Part shown: positions 1 through 8,840 of the stretch, piece after piece
Layout of the letters: each line of letters starts with the position of its first letter
How positions within the stretch are numbered: position 1 is the first letter of the stretch
Assembly (NCBI RefSeq): GCF_000518785.1
Contig: NZ_JAEG01000001.1
Coordinates: 62,001-126,000 of the forward strand
From: Paenirhizobium selenitireducens ATCC BAA-1503
Lineage (GTDB): Bacteria; Pseudomonadota; Alphaproteobacteria; Rhizobiales; Rhizobiaceae
Direction of reading: 5' to 3'
DNA length: 64,000 nucleotides
The notes under the pieces: model-generated
What the model saw: the letters and a program-made list of their open reading frames with translations, nothing else
Database searches by the model: none
Told to the model about the DNA's origin: nothing
Made by a program: the position numbers and the translations under genes

Positions 1-90
1 GCCGCGTCTGGCGCCGCCGAGCATGGCCCAGCGTTCAGGAGCGATATTGGCAAAGGATCGTTCGATCCGGATCGTCACGTCTCCTGGCAT
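1..90 (-). CDS. COG3146-type acyltransferase, 5' end only (partial)
   Basis: Only the first 30 codons are in the window and the gene runs off the left edge. They read MPGDVTIRIERSFANIAPER and on. The N-terminus resembles the start of the GNAT-like COG3146/DUF482 predicted N-acyltransferases, which in rhizobia commonly follow a glycerophosphodiesterase gene. The ATG is 10 bp past the stop of that gene, so the two are probably cotranscribed. The family call rests on a short stretch plus gene order and is tentative. Confidence 0.5.
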   Translation of the reverse strand, partial: MPGDVTIRIERSFANIAPERWAMLGGARRG

Positions 91-100
91 GCGTCTCCCA

Positions 101-835
101 TCATGCGCTGGCGATGGCAGCCTCGCGGGGATCAAAGCCCTCGAAGGTCATCTGGTCCGCATGAGTATAGGTATGAGCGCGCATGGTTTCATCCCTGACC
201 GTCCAGGTAATCACCGGAATTCCACGTTCGCGCTGCGCCGTGACGAAGCTGTTGGGCAGGTGCGGGGCGCAATAGGAGATGAAGTCGAGGCCGAGCTGCA
301 TGGCCTCTTCGTGGGCGGCGAGCTGCTCGGGGCGCACGCCCTCCGCCGTCAGACCGACCGGGTAGGGGCAGTCGAGCTTCTTCAGGTCCCGCAGAAGCCA
401 GAAGTCGAAACTCATCAGCGCGACCTTGCCCTCATAGCCTTCGAGCACTTCCAGCACAGCTTCGGCCAGGCCGTCGTCATGCTCGGCATCGATGCCCTTG
501 AGTTCGATCACCAGCGGCACCCGGCCCTTGACCAGGGCGAGCATCTTCTTCAGCGACGGGATCTTGTCGGCCGTGGCGCCGATCGACAGGAGGCCGAGTT
601 CGCCGGCGGTGCGCTCGCGCACTTCACCGGCAATGCCGCACAGCCGCTGCAGGTCATGGTCGTGGAAGACCATCGGCACGCTGTCCGACGACAGCTGGAT
701 GTCGCACTCGATGGCAAAGCCCGCGTCGATGGCGCGCTGGAAGGCCGAGAGCGTGTTTTCCCATACCGTCTTGTTCTGGTCGTGGAAGCCGCGATGGGCG
801 ACCGGCACGTCCTTGATCCAGCTGATATCGCTCAC
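101..835 (-). CDS. glycerophosphodiester phosphodiesterase
   Basis: Predicted to hydrolyse glycerophosphodiesters to glycerol-3-phosphate and an alcohol. The 244-residue protein is a single GDPD TIM barrel of UgpQ-like length without a signal peptide, so it should be cytosolic. Family landmarks are visible: AHRGFHD with His14 and Arg15, WENTLSAF with Glu26, ECDIQLS with the metal ligands Glu43 and Asp45, and the catalytic His58 in FHDHD. The start codon overlaps the end of the RidA-like gene by 4 bp, so the two are probably translationally coupled. The family assignment is firm; the substrate is inferred from the family. Confidence 0.9.
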   Translation of the reverse strand: MSDISWIKDVPVAHRGFHDQNKTVWENTLSAFQRAIDAGFAIECDIQLSSDSVPMVFHDHDLQRLCGIAGEVRERTAGELGLLSIGATADKIPSLKKMLALVKGRVPLVIELKGIDAEHDDGLAEAVLEVLEGYEGKVALMSFDFWLLRDLKKLDCPYPVGLTAEGVRPEQLAAHEEAMQLGLDFISYCAPHLPNSFVTAQRERGIPVITWTVRDETMRAHTYTHADQMTFEGFDPREAAIASA

Positions 836-1302
836 AGGGCGATCTCCAAGATAGCGTCGATCTCGACGGCGGCATTGAGCGGCAGCGCCGCCATGCCGAC
901 GGCGGCGCGCGCATGCTTGCCGGCTTCGCCCAGCACGCCGGCGATCAGGTTGGAGGCGCCGTTGATGACGAGATGCTGTTCGACGAAACCCGGGGCCGAG
1001 GCGACGAAGCCGTTGAGCTTGATGACGCGCACGATGCGGGAAAGATCGCCGGACAGGGCAGACTTCGCCTGGGCAAGGATGTTGATGGCGCAGAGCTCGG
1101 CGGCGCGCTGGGCGTCAGTGAGTGCGACGTCGCTGCCGACCAGACCGGTGACGGCGATCTTTCCACCTTCGATCGGCAACTGGCCGGAGAGATAGAGAAG
1201 GTTGCCGCTGATCACGTAGGGGACATAGTTGGCGGCGGGCGCTGCCGCTTCCGGCAGGGTGATTCCCATGGCCTTCAGACGGCCGTCGATCGTATCGGTC
1301 AT
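832..1302 (-). CDS. RidA-like (YjgF/YER057c/UK114) family protein
   Basis: This 156-residue protein belongs to the RidA superfamily, whose founders deaminate reactive enamine/imine intermediates. It has the N-terminal stretch found in the COG0251 subgroup that accompanies GDPD genes in rhizobia, then YLSGQLP, AINILAQAKSALSGDLSRI and the C-terminal segment HARAAVGMAALPLNAAVEID. The Arg in HARAAVG lies at the position of the conserved active-site Arg. It is the first gene of a minus-strand run with the GDPD gene. Members outside the RidA subfamily often lack shown deaminase activity, so the exact reaction is uncertain. Confidence 0.85.
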   Translation of the reverse strand: MTDTIDGRLKAMGITLPEAAAPAANYVPYVISGNLLYLSGQLPIEGGKIAVTGLVGSDVALTDAQRAAELCAINILAQAKSALSGDLSRIVRVIKLNGFVASAPGFVEQHLVINGASNLIAGVLGEAGKHARAAVGMAALPLNAAVEIDAILEIAL

Positions 1303-1422
1303 GTGCGTTTCCCGGGGCTCAGTAAAATAATTGAAGAGAATCTCGTTGTGATCAAAAGCTTGTCTCGCTTTTGCCGGATCTGTTCTTATAACATCGCCGC
1401 CAAGTGCAACAGGAGGATGTCG

Positions 1423-2247
1423 ATGTTTCGTTCGAGCTTAGCCATGGCCTTGGTCGCCGGCTCCGCCGTCAGCCTGACGGCAGCCATCGCCAACGCGGCG
1501 GTGGCCGGCGGTCTCGTGCCGCACCGGGCGGTCTACGACATTCAGCTCAAGCAGGCTTCGGAACGATCCGGCATCGAGGGCATGCGCGGCCGCATGGTCT
1601 ACGAATTCAGCGGTTCGGAATGCGCGGGCTACACGACCAACTTCCGCTTCGTCACCCGCATCGACACGGGCGAGCAGATCCGTGTCACCGATCAGCAAAG
1701 CAAGACCTTCGAAGATCTGGCCGCCGGCAAGTTCCGTTTCGAGACCAAGTCGTTCACCGACGATCAGATGGACAAGGACGTGAGCGGGGCCGCAGCCGAC
1801 GAAAACGGCAAGGTGATGATCGAGCTGGAAGAGCCGGCGCCGCGCGCGCTGGAACTGGCCGACAGCCGCTTTCCTGCCGAGCACATGCTGGAGGTTATCG
1901 GGAACGCCAGAAAGGGCAAGGCCCTGTTCGAGGCGCGCATCTTCGACGGCTCGGAAGACGGCGACAAGAGCTACCTGACCACCACGGTCGTCGGCCCTTC
2001 GCGCAAGCCGACCGCCTCCGAGGCGGCCGACAAGTCCACCGGTCTGGTGGCGGGCGAGGCCTACTGGCCGGTGTCGATCGCCTATTTCGACGAGAAGGCC
2101 TCGGGCGACCTGCTGCCGATCTACACGCAGTCGTTCAAGCTCTACGAGAACGGCATTTCGCGCGACCTGACGCTCGACTACGGCGATTTCATCCTCACCG
2201 GCAAGCTGACCAAGCTCGAAGTGCTGGGCACCGGCGACTGTCATTGA
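1423..2247 (+). CDS. eipB: EipB-like periplasmic envelope integrity protein (DUF1849)
   Basis: The 274-residue protein starts with a signal peptide (MFRSSLAMALVAGSAVSLTA, cleavage near ANA) and matches the DUF1849/EipB family, a periplasmic beta-spiral protein needed for envelope integrity in Brucella. Cys67 (SECAGY) and Cys273 (GTGDCH at the C-terminus) are placed as the disulfide-forming pair of EipB. ATG 1423 is preferred over the in-frame ATG 1417 because AGGAGG at 1411-1416 is 6 nt from 1423 but abuts 1417. Its position just ahead of the rpsB-to-lpxB envelope cluster fits the role. A long upstream open extension of the frame is not coding. Confidence 0.88.
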   Translation: MFRSSLAMALVAGSAVSLTAAIANAAVAGGLVPHRAVYDIQLKQASERSGIEGMRGRMVYEFSGSECAGYTTNFRFVTRIDTGEQIRVTDQQSKTFEDLAAGKFRFETKSFTDDQMDKDVSGAAADENGKVMIELEEPAPRALELADSRFPAEHMLEVIGNARKGKALFEARIFDGSEDGDKSYLTTTVVGPSRKPTASEAADKSTGLVAGEAYWPVSIAYFDEKASGDLLPIYTQSFKLYENGISRDLTLDYGDFILTGKLTKLEVLGTGDCH

Positions 2248-2291
2248 GGCGCTGGCGCCGGGCGGGACAAACCGTTTTCTGGCGGAAAAGC

Positions 2292-2319
2292 CTTGATTTC
2301 CCGAAAGAGTCGCTATAAG
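2292..2319 (+). promoter_or_regulatory. possible promoter of rpsB
   Basis: CTTGAT (2292-2297) and CTATAA (2313-2318) are 15 bp apart, close to the alphaproteobacterial vegetative pattern CTTGAC/CTATAT seen at ribosomal genes. About 125 nt of leader would follow before the rpsB ATG, room for S2-type translational control, though no fold was verified. Spacing is short, so this is a candidate only. Confidence 0.35.
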
Positions 2320-2444
2320 GCCACCAGCATTCCACACGCGAGGCTTGGGATCGACCGGGAGAAATCCGGAAGGTTCCGCCGGTGGCGCCGTAAACGGTGC
2401 TGTTTGTCTCGCGGGGGTTAAACCGGAAAAAGGAGAATAAAGGC

Positions 2445-3212
2445 ATGGCATTGCCAGACTTCAGCATGCGCCAGCTCTTGGAAGCAGGCGTTCACTTCGG
2501 CCACCAGACTCACCGCTGGAACCCGAAGATGAAGCCGTACATCTTCGGCGATCGTAACAATATCCACATCATCGACCTTGCACAGACCGTGCCGTTGCTG
2601 TCGCGCGCCCTTCAGGTCGTGTCCGACACCGTGGCTCGCGGCGGTCGCGTCCTGTTCGTCGGCACCAAGCGCCAGGCGTCGGAACTGATTGCCGACTCGG
2701 CCAAGCGTTCGGCCCAGTACTACGTCAACTCGCGTTGGCTCGGCGGCATGATGACCAACTGGAAGACGATCTCGAACTCGATCCAGCGTCTGCGCAAGCT
2801 CGACGAAATCCTGAACTCGGAAGCCCAGGGCTTCACGAAGAAGGAACGCCTGAACCTCGAGCGCGAACGCGAAAAGCTGGACAAGGCTCTCGGCGGTATC
2901 CGCGACATGGGCGGCACCCCGGACCTGATGTTCATCATCGACACCAACAAGGAAAAGATCGCGATCGACGAAGCCAAGCGCCTTGGCATCCCGGTCGTCG
3001 CCATCATCGACTCGAACTGCGATCCGGACCTGATCGACTATCCGATCCCGGGCAACGACGACGCTTCGCGCGCCATCTCGCTCTACTGCGACCTGATTGC
3101 CCGCGCTGCCATCGACGGCATCGCTCGCCAGCAGGGCGCTTCGGGTCGTGACATCGGCGGTTCCGCCGAAGCTCCGATCGAGCCGGCTCTCGAAGCAGAA
3201 GCCGGCGCCTGA
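2445..3212 (+). CDS. rpsB: 30S ribosomal protein S2
   Basis: S2 is an essential small-subunit protein at the head-platform junction. The 255-residue product has the typical N-terminus ([20 protein letters not shown]) and the conserved [15 protein letters not shown] and [10 protein letters not shown] blocks. The ATG at 2445 follows AGGAG (2431-2435); an in-frame upstream start at 2397 would only add an unconserved leader. It is followed by tsf after 270 bp, the order found in most bacteria. Confidence 0.98.
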   Translation: MALPDFSMRQLLEAGVHFGHQTHRWNPKMKPYIFGDRNNIHIIDLAQTVPLLSRALQVVSDTVARGGRVLFVGTKRQASELIADSAKRSAQYYVNSRWLGGMMTNWKTISNSIQRLRKLDEILNSEAQGFTKKERLNLEREREKLDKALGGIRDMGGTPDLMFIIDTNKEKIAIDEAKRLGIPVVAIIDSNCDPDLIDYPIPGNDDASRAISLYCDLIARAAIDGIARQQGASGRDIGGSAEAPIEPALEAEAGA

Positions 3213-3482
3213 CGGCGCCGCGCGGCGGGGCCTTGGCGCCCTGCCGGCTTTTCCCGATTGGGATCGGCCGCCTGGAAGCCCCGTGCTCCCGGGCGGCCTT
3301 GCCCCTTTGAAGATCTGCCGGCGCCTTTGCGCTGCGATCGACAAGGCGGACCGACTATTTCCGTGATGGCCCTGCTTCATCACGCTGTCACATTTCCGGG
3401 TACATTTCGTCCCCCAAACAGGGCGCAGGCCGCACTTCGTTGCAACAGGCTGGCGCACGATTGAACCGACAAGAGGCACACA
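3213..3482 (+). other. rpsB-tsf intergenic region
   Basis: These 270 bp hold no convincing gene. A GGCGCC self-complementary pair brackets the rpsB stop (about 3206-3221), and the following GC-rich stretch could form a hairpin that trims or attenuates the transcript, as is usual between rpsB and tsf. A start signal for tsf (AAGAGG about 3470-3475) is visible just before its ATG. Confidence 0.4.
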
Positions 3483-4409
3483 ATGGCTGAAATCACAGCA
3501 GCACTGGTAAAGGAACTGCGCGAAAAGTCCGGCGCAGGCATGATGGATTGCAAGAAGGCTCTCACCGAGAACAACGGTGACATCGAAGCCGCGATCGACT
3601 GGCTGCGCGCCAAGGGCATCGCCAAGGCCGACAAGAAGTCGGGCCGCACCGCTGCCGAAGGCCTCATCGGCATCGCCAGCGCCGGCCACAAGGCTGTCGT
3701 CGTCGAAGTCAATTCCGAGACCGACTTCGTTGCCCGCAACGATGCCTTCCAGGACCTCGTCCGCGGCGTTGCTTCGGTTGCCCTGACCACCGACGGTTCG
3801 GTTGACGCGATCGCTGCTGCCAACTACCCGGCTTCGGGCAAGTCGGTTTCCGAAACCATCAAGGACGCGATCGCCACCATCGGCGAGAACATGGCGCTTC
3901 GCCGTGCAGCTCGGCTGGAAGTCGACCACGGCGTCGTCGCGACCTACGTCCACAACGCTGCCGGCGACGGCCTCGGCAAGCTCGGCGTCCTGGTTGCCCT
4001 GAAGTCGGTCGGCGACAAGGAAGTCCTGACCTCGATCGGCAGGCAGGTCGCCATGCACATCGCTGCGACCAACCCGCTCGCCATCCGCTCGGAAGAAGTC
4101 GACGCCGCTGTCGCCGAACGCGAACGCAACGTCTTCATCGAGCAGTCGCGCGCTTCCGGCAAGCCGGACGCCATCATCGAGAAGATGGTCGAAGGCCGCA
4201 TGCGCAAGTTCTTCGAAGAAGTCGCGCTGCTGTCGCAGGCTTTCGTCATGAACCCCGACATCACCGTCGGTCAGGCCGTCAAGGACGCTGAAAAGCTCGC
4301 TGGCGCCTCGATCGAAGTGACCGGCATGGCACGCCTGCTGCTCGGCGAAGGCATCGAGAAGGAAGAGAGCGATTTCGCTGCCGAAGTCGCGGCTGTCGCC
4401 AAGGGCTGA
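3483..4409 (+). CDS. tsf: elongation factor Ts
   Basis: EF-Ts is the nucleotide exchange factor that recycles EF-Tu-GDP. The 308-residue protein has the N-terminal UBA-like domain with the diagnostic [16 protein letters not shown] and the core signature [14 protein letters not shown], then the dimerisation domain containing [10 protein letters not shown]. Length is typical for the alphaproteobacterial form. It sits between rpsB and pyrH in conserved order, with a hairpin after its stop. Confidence 0.98.
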   Translation: MAEITAALVKELREKSGAGMMDCKKALTENNGDIEAAIDWLRAKGIAKADKKSGRTAAEGLIGIASAGHKAVVVEVNSETDFVARNDAFQDLVRGVASVALTTDGSVDAIAAANYPASGKSVSETIKDAIATIGENMALRRAARLEVDHGVVATYVHNAAGDGLGKLGVLVALKSVGDKEVLTSIGRQVAMHIAATNPLAIRSEEVDAAVAERERNVFIEQSRASGKPDAIIEKMVEGRMRKFFEEVALLSQAFVMNPDITVGQAVKDAEKLAGASIEVTGMARLLLGEGIEKEESDFAAEVAAVAKG

Positions 4410-4447
4410 TCGCCCTTCGGTCGATCGACCTTGTTAGGGAAAACTCG

Positions 4448-4480
4448 GGGCATCGCGTGACAACGCGGTGCCCTTCGTGT
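4448..4480 (+). terminator. probable intrinsic terminator or attenuator after tsf
   Basis: A 10-bp stem formed by GGGCATCGCG (4448-4457) and CGCGGTGCCC (4464-4473), with one G-U pair and a 6-nt loop, is followed by TTCGTGT. The tail is only weakly U-rich, so partial termination between tsf and pyrH is more likely than a full stop. Confidence 0.45.
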
Positions 4481-4511
4481 ATCCGGCTTCAGAATTATCC
4501 GAGGATACAGC

Positions 4512-5234
4512 ATGACTTCCAAACCACTCTTCAAGCGCGTCCTTCTCAAGGCTTCCGGCGAGGCCCTGATGGGCAGCCAGGGCTTCGGCATCGACGTTGC
4601 GGTCGTCGACCGGATCGCCAGTGACATCGCCGAAGCCCGCGCGATGGGCGTCGAGGTCGGGGTCGTGGTCGGCGGCGGCAACATCTTTCGCGGCGTAGCC
4701 GTAGCCTCCAAGGGTGGCGACCGGGTGACCGGCGACCACATGGGTATGCTGGCGACCGTCATCAACGCGCTGGCGCTGGCGACCTCGCTGCGCAAGCTCG
4801 ACATCGACACGGTCGTCCTGTCCGCCATCGCCATGCCGGAGATCTGCGAGAGCTTCTCGCAGCGCCAGACGCTGCATCACATGGCGCAGGGCCGCGTGGT
4901 GATCTTCGCCGGCGGCACCGGCAATCCGTTCTTCACGACCGACTCGGCCGCAGCACTTCGTGCCGCCGAAATCGGCGCCGAGGCGATCTTCAAGGGAACC
5001 CAGGTCGATGGTATCTATTCGGCCGATCCGAAGAAGGATCCGACCGCGACCCGCTTCGACCACCTGACCCACAGCGAAGTGCTCGAAAAGGGCCTTGCGG
5101 TGATGGACGTCGCAGCAGTGGCGCTGGCGCGCGAAAACGCAATTCCGATCATCGTCTTCTCCATCCACGAAAAGGGCGGTTTCGGCGAGATCCTTTCCGG
5201 CGGTGGCTGCAAGACCATCGTCAGTGACAATTGA
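4512..5234 (+). CDS. pyrH: UMP kinase
   Basis: Phosphorylates UMP to UDP in pyrimidine nucleotide synthesis, as a hexamer of the amino acid kinase fold. The 240 residues include the N-terminal phosphate-binding segment [11 protein letters not shown], the glycine-rich [26 protein letters not shown], and the acidic switch [16 protein letters not shown]. The gene lies between tsf and frr, the almost universal arrangement, and is probably essential. Confidence 0.98.
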   Translation: MTSKPLFKRVLLKASGEALMGSQGFGIDVAVVDRIASDIAEARAMGVEVGVVVGGGNIFRGVAVASKGGDRVTGDHMGMLATVINALALATSLRKLDIDTVVLSAIAMPEICESFSQRQTLHHMAQGRVVIFAGGTGNPFFTTDSAAALRAAEIGAEAIFKGTQVDGIYSADPKKDPTATRFDHLTHSEVLEKGLAVMDVAAVALARENAIPIIVFSIHEKGGFGEILSGGGCKTIVSDN

Positions 5235-5284
5235 GGGCAGGCGACCGGTCTTTCGGTCCGCGTCCGGCTACAAGGGAGTTCATC

Positions 5285-5845
5285 ATGAGCGAAGGTATTG
5301 ATCTCAACGACATCAAGCGCCGCATGGATGGCGCGATCAACGCGTTCAAGCACGACATCGCGTCGCTGCGCACCGGCCGCGCCTCGGCCAATATTCTCGA
5401 TCCGGTGACGGTCGAGGCCTATGGCTCGCGCATGCCGCTGAACCAGGTCGCCAACGTCACCGTTCCGGAACCGCGCATGCTCGGCATTTCGGTCTGGGAC
5501 AAGTCGATGGTCAACGCTGTCGACCGCGCCATCCGCGAAGCCAATCTCGGGCTCAATCCGATCGTCGACGGCCAGAACCTGCGTATCCCGCTGCCGGAGC
5601 TCAACGAGGAGCGCCGCAAATCGCTGGTCAAGGTCGCGCACGAATATGCCGAGAAGGCCAAGGTGGCGATTCGCCATGTCCGCCGTGACGGCATGGAAGG
5701 CCTCAAGAAGGCCGAGAAGGATGGCGTGATCGGCCAGGACATCAGCCGCTCGACCTCCGACAAGGTGCAAAAGATGACCGACGACACGATTTCCGATATC
5801 GACCGCTTGCTCGTCGAGAAGGAAAAGGAAATCATGCAGGTTTAG
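5285..5845 (+). CDS. frr: ribosome recycling factor
   Basis: RRF splits post-termination ribosomes together with EF-G. The 186-residue protein shows the family's three-helix bundle sequence, including [40 protein letters not shown] and a C-terminal lysine-rich helix. The ATG at 5285 has AAGGGAG at about 5271-5277; an in-frame GTG-like start upstream overlapping pyrH would add an unconserved leader. It probably shares a transcript with pyrH and uppS. Confidence 0.97.
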   Translation: MSEGIDLNDIKRRMDGAINAFKHDIASLRTGRASANILDPVTVEAYGSRMPLNQVANVTVPEPRMLGISVWDKSMVNAVDRAIREANLGLNPIVDGQNLRIPLPELNEERRKSLVKVAHEYAEKAKVAIRHVRRDGMEGLKKAEKDGVIGQDISRSTSDKVQKMTDDTISDIDRLLVEKEKEIMQV

Positions 5846-5894
5846 CAGGCGCGTGTCGTTTTACCCGCCCAGGACGCATTGAACCGGACCGATT

Positions 5895-6638
5895 ATGTCG
5901 ACAGCTGAAAAACGCGCCGTACCCGAGCATGTTGCGATCATCATGGATGGCAATGGCCGATGGGCAAGCGCGCGCGGACTGCCGCGAACCTTCGGTCACC
6001 GCAAGGGCGTCGAGGCGGTGCGCGAGACGGTGCGGGCAGCGGCCGAGGCCGGCATTCGCTATCTGACGCTGTTTGCCTTCTCCTCGGAGAACTGGCGCCG
6101 GCCGGAAGCGGAGATCAACGATCTCTTCGGCCTGCTGAAGACCTTCATCCGCCGGGATCTCGCAGAACTGCACCGCGAAAATGTCCGCATCCGCATCATC
6201 GGCGACCGGACAAGCCTGCGCGAGGACATTCGCTCGCTGCTGCTGGAGGCCGAGGAGACGACGCGGGGAAATTCCTCGCTGACCGTCGTGATCGCCTTCA
6301 ATTACGGCTCCCGCGACGAGATCGCGCGGGCGGCCGCAAGCCTTGCCGCCGACGTTGCCGCGGGGCGCCTCAAGGCGTCCGACATCAATGCGCAGATGAT
6401 CGACGAGCGGCTTGATACGGCCGACATTCCCGACCCGGATCTGATCATCCGCACCAGCGGCGAGGAGCGGCTGTCCAACTTCCTGTTGTGGCAGGCCGCC
6501 TATGCCGAACTGATGTTCGTGCCCGATCTCTGGCCTGATTTTAACCGCGAGGTGTTTTTCGCCGCGCTTGAGCGTTTCAGCGCCCGCGACCGACGGTTCG
6601 GCGGCCTGTCCGCCAAGGCCGTGGCGCTGGGATCTTAA
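5895..6638 (+). CDS. uppS: (di)trans,poly-cis-undecaprenyl diphosphate synthase
   Basis: Condenses isopentenyl diphosphate with farnesyl diphosphate to the C55 carrier lipid used for peptidoglycan and O-antigen. The 247-residue protein carries the catalytic Asp in [10 protein letters not shown], the helix [22 protein letters not shown], and the C-terminal signature [16 protein letters not shown]. No dxr gene lies between frr and uppS, unlike in E. coli. It stops 9 bp before cdsA, so coupling is likely. Confidence 0.97.
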   Translation: MSTAEKRAVPEHVAIIMDGNGRWASARGLPRTFGHRKGVEAVRETVRAAAEAGIRYLTLFAFSSENWRRPEAEINDLFGLLKTFIRRDLAELHRENVRIRIIGDRTSLREDIRSLLLEAEETTRGNSSLTVVIAFNYGSRDEIARAAASLAADVAAGRLKASDINAQMIDERLDTADIPDPDLIIRTSGEERLSNFLLWQAAYAELMFVPDLWPDFNREVFFAALERFSARDRRFGGLSAKAVALGS

Positions 6639-6647
6639 GGCCTGACC

Positions 6648-7481
6648 ATGAGCCGGGAACTCACCCTCCGCATCTATTCCGCCATCGTCATGGTCGCCGT
6701 CGTGCTGGCGGCGACCTGGCTCGGGGGCGTGACGTTCCGCATCCTCGCGGCCGCCATCGGCCTGTTCGTCTATTACGAATGGTCATCGATGACCAAGCTT
6801 GGCGAGCGCAGTCTGCGGGGCCATGCTTTCGGCTGGTTCTCGATGGTCGCGATTGCCGCCAACATGCTGTTCGGCCAGGCGGACCTGACCGTTCCGCTGT
6901 TTGCCGGCCTTGTCCTCACCGCCGTCCTCCCGGCCATCATCGGCAATTGGAGCTGGTGGCAGCCGGGCGGCATCTTCTATTCGGGGCTGAGCGCGATCTC
7001 GCTCGCGGCAATCCGCGGCGAGGACCAGCTGGGCTTTGCGGCGATGATCTTCGTCTTTGCCGTCGTCTGGTCGACCGACATCCTCGCCTATTTCGTCGGC
7101 CGTGCCATTGGCGGGCCGAAGCTTGCGCCGCGCATATCGCCCGGCAAGACCTGGTCGGGCGCCATCGGCGGGACGATCGCCGGCGTGCTGGGCGGCGTCG
7201 CCGTCGCGCTTTCCTTCTTCCAGTCGATCGGGCTTTGGGTTCCTCTGATCGCGCTGTTCCTGTCGGTCGCCGGCCAGATCGGCGACCTGTTCGAGTCCTT
7301 TATCAAGCGGCGTTTCGGCGTGAAGGACTCCAGCCATCTCATTCCCGGCCACGGCGGTGTGATGGACCGGGTGGACGCTCTGGTATTTGCCTGTTTCGCC
7401 GCATTCTTTATTGCGATAGGTTTCTCCGCAGTCGGCATGGGGGCTGTCGACTCTCTCGGTGCTTTCCTTTTCGGTCTGTGA
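6648..7481 (+). CDS. cdsA: phosphatidate cytidylyltransferase
   Basis: Makes CDP-diacylglycerol from phosphatidic acid and CTP, the branch point of phospholipid synthesis, in the inner membrane. The 277-residue protein is strongly hydrophobic with about seven predicted membrane helices and holds the CDS signature near its C-terminal third: STDILAYFVGRAIGG, then ISPGKTWSG, and GVKDSSHLIPGHGGVMDRVD. It is flanked by uppS and rseP, as in many proteobacteria. Confidence 0.96.
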   Translation: MSRELTLRIYSAIVMVAVVLAATWLGGVTFRILAAAIGLFVYYEWSSMTKLGERSLRGHAFGWFSMVAIAANMLFGQADLTVPLFAGLVLTAVLPAIIGNWSWWQPGGIFYSGLSAISLAAIRGEDQLGFAAMIFVFAVVWSTDILAYFVGRAIGGPKLAPRISPGKTWSGAIGGTIAGVLGGVAVALSFFQSIGLWVPLIALFLSVAGQIGDLFESFIKRRFGVKDSSHLIPGHGGVMDRVDALVFACFAAFFIAIGFSAVGMGAVDSLGAFLFGL

Positions 7482-7513
7482 GGCCGCAAAAGCACCATGA
7501 ATAGGATTGGACG

Positions 7514-8647
7514 ATGGACCAAATTACCGCCTTCTTCGGCTTTCTGACCGGCTATATCCTTCCCTACATCGTGGTCCTGTCGCTTCTCGTCTTCGTGCAC
7601 GAGCTTGGCCATTATCTCGCCGGCCGCTGGTCGGGCATCCGCGTCGTGGCGTTTTCGATCGGCTTCGGTCCGGAAATCGTCGGCTTCACCGATACGCACG
7701 GCACGCGCTGGAAACTCTCCGCCATTCCGCTTGGCGGCTATGTGCGGTTCTACGGCGACGCCGATGCCGCAAGCCTTGCCGATGGCGACGAACTGGCCGA
7801 GATGACGCCGGCCGAGCGCGCCCAGACCCTGGCCGGTGCCAGGCTGTGGAAGCGTGCTTTCACCGTCGCTGCCGGCCCGATCGCCAATTTCATCGCGGCG
7901 ATCGTCATCTTTGCCGTGATGTTCGGAACGCAGGGCAAGCCGGTCGCCGATCCGGTCGTCGCCGAGGTCAGGGCCGGAAGCGCTGCTTTCGAGGCGGGCG
8001 TCAAGCCGGGCGACGTGCTCGTCGCGCTCGACGGCGCGCGCATCGACACCTTCGACGACGTGGTGCGCTACATCAGCATGCGCCCGGAGATCCCGGTCGT
8101 CGTGACCGTTCTTCGCGACGGCAGCGAGATCGGCCTCGACATGGTACCGCGTCGCACCGTCACCACCGACCGTTTCGGCAACGAGATGGAAGTGGGGCAG
8201 ATCGGCATCGTCACCAACCAGCAGAGCGGCAATTTTCGCATCATCGAGCTGACGCCGCTCGAAGCGGTGGGCGAGGGCGCCCTGCAGACCTGGCACATCG
8301 TCACCGGCACCTTCGACTATCTGTCCAATTTGGTTACCGGTCGGATGAATGCCGATCAGCTGGGTGGACCCGTCCGGGTCGTCCAGGCTTCCGGCCAGAT
8401 GGCGACCCTCGGCATCGTCGCCCTGTTCAATCTGGCGGCGGTTCTTTCAGTTTCCCTGGGGCTTCTCAATTTGATGCCAGTTCCGGTCCTTGACGGCGGC
8501 CACCTGGTCCTCTACGCGCTTGAGGCAATACGCGGGAAGCCTGTCGGGCAGAACGCACAGGAAATCGCTTTTCGCATCGGCCTGATCATGATCCTGTCGC
8601 TCATGGTGTTTGCAACGTGGAACGATATCAGCCGCTTAATAGGCTAG
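7514..8647 (+). CDS. rseP: RIP zinc metalloprotease, site-2 protease RseP
   Basis: An inner membrane site-2 protease that cuts membrane-embedded regulators and leftover signal peptides. The 377-residue protein has the zinc site HELGH (His29, Glu30, His33) in the first helix, a single PDZ domain in the middle, and the LDG motif in LMPVPVLDGGHLV near the C-terminus that supplies the third zinc ligand. It lies next to bamA, the usual neighbour. Alphaproteobacterial members are also called MmpA; the local substrate is not evident here. Confidence 0.95.
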   Translation: MDQITAFFGFLTGYILPYIVVLSLLVFVHELGHYLAGRWSGIRVVAFSIGFGPEIVGFTDTHGTRWKLSAIPLGGYVRFYGDADAASLADGDELAEMTPAERAQTLAGARLWKRAFTVAAGPIANFIAAIVIFAVMFGTQGKPVADPVVAEVRAGSAAFEAGVKPGDVLVALDGARIDTFDDVVRYISMRPEIPVVVTVLRDGSEIGLDMVPRRTVTTDRFGNEMEVGQIGIVTNQQSGNFRIIELTPLEAVGEGALQTWHIVTGTFDYLSNLVTGRMNADQLGGPVRVVQASGQMATLGIVALFNLAAVLSVSLGLLNLMPVPVLDGGHLVLYALEAIRGKPVGQNAQEIAFRIGLIMILSLMVFATWNDISRLIG

Positions 8648-8840
8648 AGTCTCGGCTTGCCATTGCGGAGAGGATTTGTTTACGATGTTTCAAACTCATA
8701 GTGGCGATTGGGCCACGGCTGTAAATGAAGTAAATAGAATTTAACGTCCGTACTTGCTTGTAGGGTAAAAGCCGTTAAAACCACACACGGGCCGGAGTCG
8801 GAAACGACCCCGGGGCAATGGAAGAAGGTTGAGAATAAAC

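Noticed and set aside
913-1416. In-frame extension upstream of the EipB gene
   Set aside because: Overlaps the RidA-like gene on the other strand; the signal peptide and AGGAGG mark ATG 1423 as the start.
2418-4058. 546-codon minus-strand frame over rpsB and tsf
   Set aside because: Antisense shadow of conserved ribosomal genes with no start signal.
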